DNA of 64,000 nt from Henriciella sp. (lineage in GTDB: Bacteria; Pseudomonadota; Alphaproteobacteria; Caulobacterales; Hyphomonadaceae), in the NCBI RefSeq assembly GCF_029937755.1, contig NZ_JAPYPG010000004.1, positions 124,001-188,000 of the forward strand, in the 5' to 3' direction. Below, in pieces: positions 1 to 9,397 of this stretch; position 1 is the first letter of the stretch; the number at the start of each line of letters is the position of its first letter. The position numbers were made by a program, and so were the translations under genes. The notes under the pieces were generated by a model. The model was not told the origin of the DNA. It ran no database searches and saw nothing but the letters and a program-made list of their open reading frames with translations.

Positions 1-2968
1 CGAGAAAGGTGGTCAGCGTCGTCAGCATGATCGCGCGGAAGCGGTCCTGCATGGCTGCGATAACGGCCTCCATCGGGGCTTCGCCATTCTCGAGCCGCTC
101 GTTCAGGAAGTCCGTCACCATCAGCGACGTGTTGATGATGACGCCTGAGAGACCGATGATGCCGAAGAAGGACAGCAGCGTCAGGTCCGCGCCCATGATG
201 CCGTGGCCAAGCAGCGCGCCGACATAACCGAACGGAATGGCCGACATGATCACCAGCGGCTGGCTGTAGGAGCGGAAGTTGAGCGCCAGCAGCGAATAGA
301 TCGCGATCAGCGCGAGCATGAAGTTGCGCGCGAGCACCGGCTGGGCTTCAGCCTGTTCCTCCTGGTCGCCGGAAACCCGCATCGTCAGGCCTTCATAGTC
401 CTTCTGCAGGCGCGGCAGGGCGTCCTCGAACATGTATGCCGATACGATGTCGGCGGTCGTCACATCCTCGTCGACGAAGGCGTTCAGCGAATAGATACGC
501 CGCCCGTTCACGCGATTGATAGCGGCAGGGGCCGGGGCGATTGAGAGGTCGGCCAGATTATACATGGGCAAATAGCCGTCACCGACCTTCACGCGAAGGC
601 GCTTCAGTGTTTCCAGCGAGGCCCGCTCATCTGCGGGCAGACGGACCCGCACCGGAATTTCCTCGCGGTCGCGCTGGATCCGAACCGCCTCGGCGCCGAA
701 GAAGGCCGCGCGAACTTCGCGCGCAAGGTCGTTCTGGGTGATGCCGTAATTGCGTGCCAGCGGCTTCAGCCGGATCTGGACTTCCTCGGTCGTGCGGAAA
801 CGGTCATCACGGACATCATAGACGCCAGGACGCGATTCCAGTTCGCGGCGAAGCTTCAGCACAGCCTCGCGCGTCTGCTCGTCGGTACGCGCGGATATCT
901 GCAGCTGAATGGGGGCGCCGGGACTGACGAGATCTGAGGTGAAGGTCAGCTTTTCCGCGCCCGGGATCCGCCCGGCCGCATCGCGCCAACTGCGCTCGAA
1001 ATCTCCGGCGGCGAAATCCCGCTCCCCGGATTCCATCAGCTTCGCGACAATGAATGCGCGGTTGCCTGATGCGCCACCGCTCGTTCCGCCGCCCGCCGGA
1101 TTGCCCTCATTGCCACCGAGCGGGGAGCCGATCTGGTAGAGCACGCCTTCAAGGGCGCCCTCGTCAGAAGAGACCTCGCTGGCAGCCACATCGGCAGCGT
1201 CCGCGATCTGGGCCGCGAAACGCCGTGTCTGGGCTTCCGAGCTGCCTTCGGAGAGCTCGAGTTCAGCGGTGACGTAATCGCCTTCGACCGCCGGGAAGAA
1301 GATGAACTTTACGTACCCGCTGGCCGTCAGCGACTGCGTGGCAAAGAGGATGCCGACGCCGATCAGGATCACCATCAGGGGCCGGACGACCACAAATTCC
1401 ATCGCCCTGCGCAGCGGCCCGTCCGTGAATGTCCGCAAACGAGCGGCAACACGGTCACGCACGGGGTCTGCAAGGCGGCGCGGTGACCAGCGTCCGGGCT
1501 CGCGATCCGTCAGGTGCGAGAGGTGTCGCGGCAGAATGAAGAAGCTTTCGATCAGCGACAGGCAGAGCAGGATGATCACCACGGCCGAAACCTGGCCGAG
1601 GAACTGGCCGAACAGGCCTGGCACCAGCAGGATGGGCACGAAGGCTGTGATGGTGGTCGAGACCGAGAACAGGACAGGCCGGGCAACCCGGGCAACCCCG
1701 AGCCTGGCGGCTTCCATCTGCTCATAGCCACGCCGCCAGTTGGCGTGGATGTTCTCACCCACCACAATTGCGTCATCGACGATAATCCCGATCGCGAGGA
1801 TGAAGCCGAACAGGGACAGCTGGTTGATCGTCACACCGAAGATGAACATCGGGAAGAAGGCCGCGATGAAACTGACCCCGACACCAAGCGCGACCCAGAA
1901 GGCGATACGCAGGTCGAGGAAGAGGAGGAGAAGCAGCGTAACGAGGCAGAGCCCCAGTATGGCATTGCGCACCAGAAGGTTGATGCGGGAGCGCAGACTT
2001 ACGGACTCGTCGCGCCAGAGGTCGAAGCTGATATTGGCGGGCAACGCATCACCGATTTCAGTGTCGAGATAGTCGCGAACGATCTCGGCGTTACTGATCG
2101 TCTTCTCCGCCCCCACGCGATAGACCGAGACGAGGGACGCCGGCTTGCCCTCATAGATCGCTTCAACCGGATCGTCGGAGAGCCCGTCGGTGATATTTGC
2201 AATGTCGCGAAGATAGATGGGCGAGCCATTCTCTCCCGCGCCAACAACGATGCTGCCAAACTCCGCCCCCGTGCGGCGTTCGCCCACGGCCCTTACCCGG
2301 AGAAGCTGGCGTTCGTCCTCGATCTCGCCGGCAGAGAGATCCACGCTCTGCTGGGAAATGATCTGGGCGATGCCTGAAAGGCTCAAATTCCGCGCGCGCA
2401 ATTCCTGCTCGGGCACGGTGATTTCGATGAGGTATTCCGGTACACCGCCAATCTCCAGCAGCGACAGGCCTTCCTTCGCCGAGAGGTCGCGGCGCACGCG
2501 GTCGGCGGCCTGCTTCAACAGCCGGCGTTCGACATCGCCATGCAGCACGATCTGCGCGACCAGTTCGTCCGGCTCGACCTCATTGATCTGCGGGGCTTCT
2601 GAGGCTTGCGGAAAGACGGTGATGCGACCGATCTCGTTCTTCACCTCGTCCAGCATCTCCGACATGTCCTCGCTTTCGGGAATGTCGACGATGACATTGC
2701 CGACGCCAGAGGCAGCCAGGCTGGTGATCTTGTCGACGCCTTCAAGGCCTTCGAGCCGTTCCTCGATTGGAACGACGATAGAGGTCTCGACGTCTTCGGG
2801 TGTGGCGCCCGGATAAGGTACAGTGACGGAAATCTGATAGGTCTGGATCGGTGGAAACACACGGACATTCAGCGCCGACAGCGACGCGACACCCGCGATG
2901 ACCAGAAAGATCATCAGCAGGTTGGCCGCCACGCGGTTGGCGAGGATGCCCTCGATCATCTTGATCAC
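1..2968 (-). CDS. RND efflux pump inner-membrane permease (AcrB/MexB family), partial
   Basis: This is a proton-driven drug or metabolite exporter of the inner membrane; the C-terminus lies beyond the window start and about 989 codons are visible. It opens with a short cytoplasmic stretch and the first membrane helix (LLMIFLVIAG), followed by the typical periplasmic opening of RND pumps (PYPGATPEDVE). The TM4 proton-relay motif is retained (IIVDDAIVVGENI), and a second block of helices follows a large periplasmic loop. The chosen start is GTG at 2968, whose bases overlap the adaptor stop (GTGA); an ATG lies three codons downstream at 2959. Translational coupling to the adaptor gene supports a two-gene operon. 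The substrate cannot be read from sequence. Confidence 0.93.
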   Translation of the reverse strand, partial: MIKMIEGILANRVAANLLMIFLVIAGVASLSALNVRVFPPIQTYQISVTVPYPGATPEDVETSIVVPIEERLEGLEGVDKITSLAASGVGNVIVDIPESEDMSEMLDEVKNEIGRITVFPQASEAPQINEVEPDELVAQIVLHGDVERRLLKQAADRVRRDLSAKEGLSLLEIGGVPEYLIEITVPEQELRARNLSLSGIAQIISQQSVDLSAGEIEDERQLLRVRAVGERRTGAEFGSIVVGAGENGSPIYLRDIANITDGLSDDPVEAIYEGKPASLVSVYRVGAEKTISNAEIVRDYLDTEIGDALPANISFDLWRDESVSLRSRINLLVRNAILGLCLVTLLLLLFLDLRIAFWVALGVGVSFIAAFFPMFIFGVTINQLSLFGFILAIGIIVDDAIVVGENIHANWRRGYEQMEAARLGVARVARPVLFSVSTTITAFVPILLVPGLFGQFLGQVSAVVIILLCLSLIESFFILPRHLSHLTDREPGRWSPRRLADPVRDRVAARLRTFTDGPLRRAMEFVVVRPLMVILIGVGILFATQSLTASGYVKFIFFPAVEGDYVTAELELSEGSSEAQTRRFAAQIADAADVAASEVSSDEGALEGVLYQIGSPLGGNEGNPAGGGTSGGASGNRAFIVAKLMESGERDFAAGDFERSWRDAAGRIPGAEKLTFTSDLVSPGAPIQLQISARTDEQTREAVLKLRRELESRPGVYDVRDDRFRTTEEVQIRLKPLARNYGITQNDLAREVRAAFFGAEAVRIQRDREEIPVRVRLPADERASLETLKRLRVKVGDGYLPMYNLADLSIAPAPAAINRVNGRRIYSLNAFVDEDVTTADIVSAYMFEDALPRLQKDYEGLTMRVSGDQEEQAEAQPVLARNFMLALIAIYSLLALNFRSYSQPLVIMSAIPFGYVGALLGHGIMGADLTLLSFFGIIGLSGVIINTSLMVTDFLNERLENGEAPMEAVIAAMQDRFRAIMLTTLTTFL

Positions 2969-4158
2969 GAGGCGGTCTCCGCAAGGTGGACACGCATGCC
3001 ATCAATCTCTTCCGCAAGCACGGTCGTCATCACCCGCTCGCCACCGGAAAGATCAGGCGCATGAACAAGGACGGCATTGTGATTGCGGTCGATCGGCTCG
3101 ACCTCCACACGTCGGGTTTCTTCACTCTCATCCACGACCCAGACAAAGGAGTCCTGGCGGATAGCCCCGGCTGGAATGCGCCAGATCGGCGCTTCGGACA
3201 CGCCCTGTATGACCAGGTCCATGAAGTCGTCGGTGAACACATCACCTTCATTCTCTGGCGTGAACGCATCCGGGAAGACTGCGATAATGGTGGCGGTGCG
3301 CGATTGCTGATCGATGACGGGCGAGAATTCGGCGAGGTAGCCTTCAAGCGGCTTGCTCGAAAGAGAGCTGCTGTTTGGTATGGCCCGTACCGCGAGACGC
3401 TCATCACCGGCCGCCCGGAGAGCCGTGCGCACGGCGTTGACGTCTTCGGCGGGCAGGCTGGCGCGTATCTCGCCAGCACCCGCACTGATCAATGTCGCCA
3501 GCGACTGCCCCGGTGAAACGAAGGTACCCAGCGACACGTTTTCATCGGTAACGATGGCATCGAAGGGGGCAGTGATGGACGCCTTTTCAAGCCTGCGGCG
3601 CGCAACAGCGAGCTGCGCCTCGGCCTGATCGACGGAAGCCTGCGCATCCTCGAAAGCGGCAACCGCCTGCTCGGCGGCCTTTTCGGGCGCCGCACCAATC
3701 TCGGCGAGGCGTTGCTGGCGATCACGCTCGGCACGGGCCTGTTCGAGACGCGCCTCAGCCGTCGAAAGCTGCGCCTTTGCCTGGGCGATATCGTCGCGGA
3801 TGTCACCGTCATCAATCTGCACCAGCGTTTCCCCACGCGTCACGCGGCCGCCTAGTTCGAGATCGGGATTGATGCCGGTGACCTTTCCGGACACCTCACC
3901 GACGAGCTGAAGCGTCTCACGGGCCTGCAACCGGCCCGGCGCGGTCACCTGATAGCTGTCACCGGCTGACTCGACCGCGGCAGTCTCGACATAGGGGATA
4001 CTGTCTTCCTGCTGGGTCGCGGTTTCGCTGACGCCGCTGCCGGAGCCGGCAGTCACCATGATCGCAATGCCCGCGGCTGCCGCCAGCAGGCCGACAAGAA
4101 TCCAGACTTTTCCGGGGCCGTTCGACCCTTCCCCGTCTTTCACCGGTTCAGAAGACAT
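2965..4158 (-). CDS. RND efflux periplasmic adaptor (membrane fusion protein)
   Basis: This 397-residue HlyD/AcrA-type adaptor would bridge the RND pump and the outer-membrane channel. It has one N-terminal membrane anchor (about residues 17-38), a lipoyl/barrel half (SGKVTGINPDLELGG), a long alanine/glutamine-rich coiled-coil hairpin (about residues 120-190), the second lipoyl half (ITAPFDAIV) and a beta-barrel region. No lipobox cysteine is present, so it is anchored by a helix rather than lipid. The stop overlaps the pump start by 4 bp. The gene is divergent from the NodT-type channel gene, and the shared 99-bp spacer probably carries both promoters. Confidence 0.93.
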   Translation of the reverse strand: MSSEPVKDGEGSNGPGKVWILVGLLAAAAGIAIMVTAGSGSGVSETATQQEDSIPYVETAAVESAGDSYQVTAPGRLQARETLQLVGEVSGKVTGINPDLELGGRVTRGETLVQIDDGDIRDDIAQAKAQLSTAEARLEQARAERDRQQRLAEIGAAPEKAAEQAVAAFEDAQASVDQAEAQLAVARRRLEKASITAPFDAIVTDENVSLGTFVSPGQSLATLISAGAGEIRASLPAEDVNAVRTALRAAGDERLAVRAIPNSSSLSSKPLEGYLAEFSPVIDQQSRTATIIAVFPDAFTPENEGDVFTDDFMDLVIQGVSEAPIWRIPAGAIRQDSFVWVVDESEETRRVEVEPIDRNHNAVLVHAPDLSGGERVMTTVLAEEIDGMRVHLAETAS

Positions 4159-4257
4159 GGCATACCCAACACACCTTTTGGCGCTCGCTCTTGGTCGGCG
4201 CCACTATTGCTTGTACATGGTACGACCTATGCAATTTGCCAGCCGGACCATGCTTCG

Positions 4258-5691
4258 ATGCCCCTTTTTCGCATAAAAGTCTCAATTCTTGCTTTATCCG
4301 GCCTGGCCATTTCCGGATGCATGACGGTTGGACCCGAATACGAGCCACCAGCACTCGATACTTATCAGGATGCCTGGCTGGCAGGCGACAGCGATGTTCT
4401 GGCACCCGGCGCAGTCTCTGAAACCGACTGGTGGCAGGCCTTCGATGACGCGCATCTGACACGCCTAGTGGAGGATGCCGCCGCCAGCAATTTCGACATT
4501 GCCGAGGCCCGCGCCAACATCGAAGCGGCGCGGGCGGCTGTCGCCAGCGCACGCGCCAGCGGTTTCCCGATGGGCCAGCTCACGGGGTCGGTCGTTCGCC
4601 AGAAACAGTCGAGCAGCTCGCTCGGGGCGGACGTGCCGTTCGAGTTCACCGCCCAGACGCTGTATTCCGCCGGCGCTGAAGCAAGCTGGGAGGCGGACCT
4701 TTTCGGACGGGTGGCCAACAGCATCTCCCAGGCCGAAGCCGCGCTGGGCGGCCGTGAAGCGGTGGCCGCAGACACCGCCCGCGCCATCACCACCCAGACC
4801 GCCAGCACCTATCTCACCCTGCGCGAGCTCGACGCACGCATCGCGGTCAACATGGAAAGCCTCGCCCGGCAGGAAGACGTGTTGGACCTGACCCGCCAGC
4901 TGCGCGATGCCGGAGAGGTTGCCGACATTGATGTCGAGCGCCAGACCAACCTGGTCGAGACGACGCGCGCCGCCATTGTCGCGCTGAAGACGGCCCGCGC
5001 CGAGACACTGTCAGGCCTGGCCCGGCTCACCGGCAATACGGTCCCGGATTTCCTTGAGGCCTATCCGGCGCTCGCTCCGTTTGAGAGCGATGCGCTCCCG
5101 CCGGTGAAGGCCTTCCAGCCGGTGAAGATTAGCCAGCCGATCGAAATGCTGCGCCGGCGGCCGGATATCCGCGCAGCCGAGCGCCAGCTCGCGGCAGCCA
5201 ATCTCGCCATCGGCGCGGAGATGGCCGATCTCTATCCGAGTATTTCGTTGACCGGGCAGGCCTCCTATCAGGCGAATGAACCGGGCAACCTCTTCACAGG
5301 CGATGCGCTCGGCTACAGCTTCGGACCGCGCATTTCATGGGGCATCTTCAACCTGCCGCTGACCCGCGCCCAGATCGATCAGGCCGAAGCCGAGTATGAA
5401 GCGGCAAAAGCCGGGTTTGAAGGCACCGTCATCAAGGCCCTGACGGAAACAGATGCTTCGCTGGAAGCCTATAACTACGCTGTCGAGGAAGCTGCGCTCA
5501 GGGCCAAGGCCCTCGGCGCCGCCGAGCGGGCGCTTGACCTCGTCGAGCTGCGCTACAAGGAAGGTGCGGAAAGCCTGATCAGCCTGATCGATGCGCAGCG
5601 CCAGACGCTGTCTTCGCGGGATTCAGAGGTTCAGGCGCGCTATGAAGCACTGCGCCGCCGGGTCGATATCTATAATGCGTTCGGGGGCTGA
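4258..5691 (+). CDS. NodT-family outer-membrane efflux lipoprotein
   Basis: This 477-residue protein is the outer-membrane factor of a tripartite efflux system. The ATG at 4258 is preferred over an upstream in-frame start at 4207 because it is followed directly by a lipoprotein signal peptide ending in the lipobox AISGC, then MTVGPEYEPP, the usual mature N-terminus of NodT-type channels. Two repeated coiled-coil/beta halves are visible, including the family signature near EMLRRRPDIRAAERQLAAAN. It is divergently transcribed from the adaptor and pump genes, which identifies its likely partners. A role as a porin for an unrelated exporter is possible but less likely given the context. Confidence 0.92.
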   Translation: MPLFRIKVSILALSGLAISGCMTVGPEYEPPALDTYQDAWLAGDSDVLAPGAVSETDWWQAFDDAHLTRLVEDAAASNFDIAEARANIEAARAAVASARASGFPMGQLTGSVVRQKQSSSSLGADVPFEFTAQTLYSAGAEASWEADLFGRVANSISQAEAALGGREAVAADTARAITTQTASTYLTLRELDARIAVNMESLARQEDVLDLTRQLRDAGEVADIDVERQTNLVETTRAAIVALKTARAETLSGLARLTGNTVPDFLEAYPALAPFESDALPPVKAFQPVKISQPIEMLRRRPDIRAAERQLAAANLAIGAEMADLYPSISLTGQASYQANEPGNLFTGDALGYSFGPRISWGIFNLPLTRAQIDQAEAEYEAAKAGFEGTVIKALTETDASLEAYNYAVEEAALRAKALGAAERALDLVELRYKEGAESLISLIDAQRQTLSSRDSEVQARYEALRRRVDIYNAFGG

Positions 5692-5694
5692 GGC

Positions 5695-6186
5695 TCAGCC
5701 GAAGCCTTCGATCCGGTGATAGGCCCGACCCTGATAGATCAGGCAGGTCGCTGACTCGCTGACCTCGATCCCGGCTGTATGGCAGAAAAAGACGGTGTGC
5801 GTCCCGTACTCGACCGCCTTGTCGATCTCGCAATCGAAACAGGCCGCGGTGGCTGCGAGGATGGGATTGCCCAGCGGGCTCTCGCCCCAATGCCCGGTAT
5901 CGAACCGCTCCGCTGGCGGAATGGACTTGTCGGAGAACGCCGAACTGACATCTTCCTGGTCGCAGGAGAGGACATTCACGCAAACCCGGCCGTTTGCCTT
6001 GATAGCGGCATTGGCACCGGACCCGCGATTGACGCAGACGATCAGCGAGGGCGGGTCATCCGACACAGCCGTCACTGCGGACGCAGTAATGCCATAGCGC
6101 CCGCCAGGGCCATCCGTGGTCAGGATACAGACGGCTGAGCCGAGTTGCGCCATGGCGGCGCGGAATGACTGGCTGTCATTCGTCAT
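5695..6186 (-). CDS. Flavin reductase domain protein (HpaC/NtaB type)
   Basis: A 163-residue single-domain flavin reductase-like protein. Members use NAD(P)H to reduce free FMN or FAD for a partner monooxygenase. Seen directly: the family opening with FRAAMAQLGSAVCILTT, the GITASAVTAVSDDPPSLIVCVN segment that forms the FMN-binding barrel (read here as two adjoining parts), a conserved CVNVLS strand, and the late FFCHTAGIEV strand. No monooxygenase gene adjoins it, so its partner is unknown. It ends 3 bp from the convergent efflux channel gene, and about 96 bp separate its start from the deacetylase stop. It may form a transcription unit with that gene. Confidence 0.85.
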   Translation of the reverse strand: MTNDSQSFRAAMAQLGSAVCILTTDGPGGRYGITASAVTAVSDDPPSLIVCVNRGSGANAAIKANGRVCVNVLSCDQEDVSSAFSDKSIPPAERFDTGHWGESPLGNPILAATAACFDCEIDKAVEYGTHTVFFCHTAGIEVSESATCLIYQGRAYHRIEGFG

Positions 6187-6282
6187 GGGGTTTGTTGCTC
6201 CGGGTATGAGGGCTTTCCCCGAAACATATGCAGAGTTGGAAGAAATTCGAGCGGCGGGCCGTAATTTGTCAGCGCAAGCTCA

Positions 6283-7053
6283 TCAGTTTGGCGCACGGCG
6301 CTCCATGCGGCTCAACATGCCGGCCACGGGCACGACTTCCGCACCAGACCGTTCAATGGCGTTGAGCAGGGTGGTGAAATCCTCCAGCGTGCAGCCCCAC
6401 GCGCTCGGGGACGTGGCGATGTCATGGGTAAAGAGGATCAGCCAGCTGCGGTCGGCATTGAGAGCTGAGAGCTGGTTAAGCGCCAGCCGCGTGCCGCCAT
6501 TATGGTCTTCAATGCCGGTCGCCTTGAGCAAACCACGATCAGCCGCCCCGGTCTGGATACCGGGACGAACCCCGCGCAGCGCCGGCATGCGTTTCATCAG
6601 GAGACGTTTTGAAGAGACGTCGAGCCTGCCATACGGAAAGGCAAAGCTGCGCGCCCTTGGCAGACGGTGCTTGCGGAAGAAGGCACGATTGCGCTCCATG
6701 TCGCGCAGCACGGCCTCATCAGACGCCGGCACACAGTCCATATGGCTATAGGTATGGCAGCCAATATCATGACCGTCGCGCCGCAGGAGCTTCAGGTCTT
6801 CCGGGTCGAACATGCGGCCATGAACGGGATGGTCGCTCGCCATCATGCCGCCAGCGGCATACCAGGTCGCCTTCCAGCCGCGCTTGTCGAGTTCAGGCTT
6901 GGCCTGCAGCACGGCAGACTTCGGAAAATCGTCGAAGCAGATCGACACATAGCGGCCTTGCGGCAGCATGCGTGTGTCGCGAGCGACGAAACGCGGCACA
7001 GCCTCACGAATTTTGCGGGCCGGCTTGTCCAAATAGTAACCGAGTGCGGTCAT
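6283..7053 (-). CDS. Polysaccharide deacetylase (NodB homology domain)
   Basis: A 256-residue carbohydrate esterase family 4 protein expected to remove N-acetyl groups from a polysaccharide. Motif 1 is CFDDFPKSA (catalytic and metal aspartates), motif 2 is HTYSH (the two metal histidines) and motif 3 is FAFPYG. No signal peptide is obvious at the chosen start. ATG 7053 is preferred over the longer in-frame reading because a strong GGAGG lies 6 bases upstream. It is divergent from a CelD-type acetyltransferase with almost no spacer. By analogy with the Caulobacter HfsH/HfsK pair it may modify a holdfast-like polysaccharide; that link is inference. Confidence 0.85.
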   Translation of the reverse strand: MTALGYYLDKPARKIREAVPRFVARDTRMLPQGRYVSICFDDFPKSAVLQAKPELDKRGWKATWYAAGGMMASDHPVHGRMFDPEDLKLLRRDGHDIGCHTYSHMDCVPASDEAVLRDMERNRAFFRKHRLPRARSFAFPYGRLDVSSKRLLMKRMPALRGVRPGIQTGAADRGLLKATGIEDHNGGTRLALNQLSALNADRSWLILFTHDIATSPSAWGCTLEDFTTLLNAIERSGAEVVPVAGMLSRMERRAPN

Positions 7054-7070
7054 GATTGCCTCCTGGGGAC

Positions 7071-8189
7071 ATGGAGTTGCCCCACGCCATGCAAGATGCC
7101 CGCCAGACGATGACCCAGACTGCGACCCTTCTGCCGCTTCCAGCCCTGTCTGCGAACGACAAGGCGAGCTGGACGTCCTTTCGAGCGGAAGATCCGTCGC
7201 TGGCAAGCCCCTACTTCGCCCTCTCATATCTGCAGACACTGGAGAAAGTGCATCCCGGGATCGAGGTCCTGAAAGTGTGCGAGGGTGAACGCACCGTGGG
7301 CTTCCTGCCCTTCCGGCGCGACCTGATCGGGACCTGCCGCCCGCCGGATGGCCCGCTTGCGGACCTGCACGGCGTCATCGCCTCACCGGATAGCGCCATT
7401 AATCTCTCCACTGCGCTCGAGACGGCCGGTCTTGGCGGCTATGCCTTCTCTGCCGTGCCCTACCAGCAGGCCCGTCATGGGCTGTCAGGCATGACCGGTG
7501 AAGGCAACCAGATTATCGACCTGTCGGCTGGCTATGATGGCTGGCTCGCGGAACGCTATGAGGCGAACAGCGCCTTCCGGCGCACGCATCGCAAGATCCT
7601 GAAGCTGTTCGACGATCACGAGATCGAGATCACGCATGACCGCTTCGACCCCAGGGTTTTCAACCGTCTGATCGAACTCAAGCAGGACGGCTATGCCAGT
7701 GCCGGCCATTTCGACGTCTTCTCACTCGGCTGGCCGCAGGCTTTGCTCGATGCGTTGTGTCATGAAGAGACCGGTGAAGTTCGCGGCGTGATGTCGATCA
7801 TGAAGATCAATGGCGAGGTGGCGGCGGCATGTCTCTGCATGCGCTCAGCCTCGGTGCTGCACTACTGGTATCCGGGCTATGAGAAGGCCTTTGCCGATCT
7901 CAAGCCGGGCCATGCCATGCTGTTCTCGCTTGCTGAATGGGCGGCTGGAGAAGGCATCAGCGAATTCCATCTCGGGCTCGGTAACGTCCAGTACAAGCGC
8001 CAGATGGCGAGCTATGCCGCGCCGGTACGCCAGGGCGTTCTTGCTGTCGCCACCCCGCAAAAAATACTCACACGCTTCAACGCATGGAGCCAGGCGCGCG
8101 AGGCCCGCGGTGGCCGGCTTTCCGCCTTGCCGGCCAAGCTGGCGCGCAAGGTCGACCGGGTCGCCCTTATGGGACGGTTAAGCGCATAA
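7071..8189 (+). CDS. GNAT-superfamily acyltransferase, CelD/BcsL (FemAB-like) type
   Basis: A 372-residue protein of the BioF2-like/CelD acyltransferase group, which transfers acyl or aminoacyl groups onto cell-envelope or polysaccharide substrates. Typical features are the N-terminal half with the FLPFRRD strand, the central RRTHRKILKLF segment, and the C-terminal GNAT core (VAAACLCMRSASVLHYWYP, then KPGHAMLFSLAEWA and FHLGLGNVQYKRQMA). Start choice is uncertain: in-frame ATGs at 7071, 7089 and 7110 and a TTG at 7056 lack a decisive ribosome site. It abuts the divergent deacetylase gene, and together they resemble the modification enzymes of Caulobacter holdfast. Confidence 0.82.
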   Translation: MELPHAMQDARQTMTQTATLLPLPALSANDKASWTSFRAEDPSLASPYFALSYLQTLEKVHPGIEVLKVCEGERTVGFLPFRRDLIGTCRPPDGPLADLHGVIASPDSAINLSTALETAGLGGYAFSAVPYQQARHGLSGMTGEGNQIIDLSAGYDGWLAERYEANSAFRRTHRKILKLFDDHEIEITHDRFDPRVFNRLIELKQDGYASAGHFDVFSLGWPQALLDALCHEETGEVRGVMSIMKINGEVAAACLCMRSASVLHYWYPGYEKAFADLKPGHAMLFSLAEWAAGEGISEFHLGLGNVQYKRQMASYAAPVRQGVLAVATPQKILTRFNAWSQAREARGGRLSALPAKLARKVDRVALMGRLSA

Positions 8190-8307
8190 GCGGATCGGTT
8201 AGGCCTTCGCCGCCTATATCGGCATGCAGAGTGCCACCTTGTTAACCAAATATCGAAAGTCTCAGTGCATACCTCCCGGAACAGGTTTTCGGGGTGGAGA
8301 CGGCATC

Positions 8308-9393
8308 ATGAGTGTAGCCGAGAAAAAGGCAGGGGACGCTGGCGTGGTCGCGCCAACAAAACGTCAGCACAAGGACGTGTACGATCTGGCCGGTCAGGCC
8401 TTCAGGATGATCGACCGTTACGAGACGCCACCTTATCCCAGTACATATGCGCTCTGGTTCGCCTATGTCTCCCGTTCGAATACCGATCTTGTATCCACCG
8501 TGGACGAGATGCTTGAAAAGGGCGGCGATATCTCTGCCTACGAAATCGATGAAGTCTGCAAGAGCCATCTGAACGAAGGGGATGTGCAGGCGGCTCAGCA
8601 GACTATCGGCCGGCAATTCGAAAGCCAGCTCGCCTCCGTGCTGACGATGATCCAGAAAAGCGTCAGTGACAGCGAGTCCTTCAACGAGACCCTCAATCAG
8701 ATTGAGGAAGGCCTTCCGCAAACCGCCTCGACCGACAGCATTGATGCGATCATCTCCAAGCTGATGGTCGAGAACCGCCGCATGGCCGAGCAGAGCATGG
8801 AGCTCAATAGCGGCCTGCGCGAATCCCAAAAACAGATCGAGAAGCTCAACCGCGAGCTTGAGGAAGTCCGCAGCCAGAGCATGCGTGACCCGCTGACATC
8901 TGTTGCCAACCGCCGTGCGTTTGACGCTCGCCTCACGGCCGAGATTGAAGCTTGTACCGCGCCAGACAGCGAGCTTTGCCTGGTGCTTGCTGACATCGAC
9001 CATTTCAAAAAGGTCAACGACACTTACGGTCACCGCGTCGGCGACGAAGTGCTGAAGGTCTTTGCCGCCATTATCAGTGAGAACATCAAGGGCCAGGACA
9101 TGGTCGCGCGCTATGGCGGAGAAGAATTTGCCGTTATTCTTCCGCGTACGGATATCGAGTCGGCATACGGCCTGATCGACAAGATCCGCCTGCAATTCTC
9201 GAAGACCAACCTGATTTTCAAACAGTCGCGCCAGGGGCTGGGCAAGATTACCGCCTCGTTCGGGATTGCGAGTCACAAGCCGGGCATCGACGCCAAGGGC
9301 TTCATCGAACAGGCGGACCGCAAGCTGTACCTGGCCAAGGATCTCGGCCGTAACCAGGTTCAGGCTGAAGGCATTGTCGACGCCGCTGCCTGA
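8308..9393 (+). CDS. GGDEF diguanylate cyclase with coiled-coil N-terminus (DgcB-like)
   Basis: A 361-residue soluble protein predicted to make cyclic di-GMP. The N-terminal ~100 residues (YDLAGQAFRMIDRYETPPYP) match the unnamed helical module seen in DgcB-like cyclases. A coiled coil follows (about residues 150-190), then a GGDEF domain from DPLTSVANRRAF (~194) with the active loop GGEEF at ~270. The RxxD inhibitory site, expected just before the active loop, reads KGQD, so product inhibition may be weakened. No membrane helix is present. ATG 8308 is chosen for the purine-rich GGGGTGGAGACGG upstream; an earlier in-frame ATG at 8224 lacks one. It ends 5 bp from the convergent fliJ. Confidence 0.9.
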   Translation: MSVAEKKAGDAGVVAPTKRQHKDVYDLAGQAFRMIDRYETPPYPSTYALWFAYVSRSNTDLVSTVDEMLEKGGDISAYEIDEVCKSHLNEGDVQAAQQTIGRQFESQLASVLTMIQKSVSDSESFNETLNQIEEGLPQTASTDSIDAIISKLMVENRRMAEQSMELNSGLRESQKQIEKLNRELEEVRSQSMRDPLTSVANRRAFDARLTAEIEACTAPDSELCLVLADIDHFKKVNDTYGHRVGDEVLKVFAAIISENIKGQDMVARYGGEEFAVILPRTDIESAYGLIDKIRLQFSKTNLIFKQSRQGLGKITASFGIASHKPGIDAKGFIEQADRKLYLAKDLGRNQVQAEGIVDAAA

Positions 9394-9397
9394 GCGC

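Noticed and set aside
4205-4230. GTAC-ATG-GTAC palindrome in the efflux divergent spacer as a TetR-type operator
   Set aside because: Arms of 4 bp are too short, and no regulator gene adjoins.
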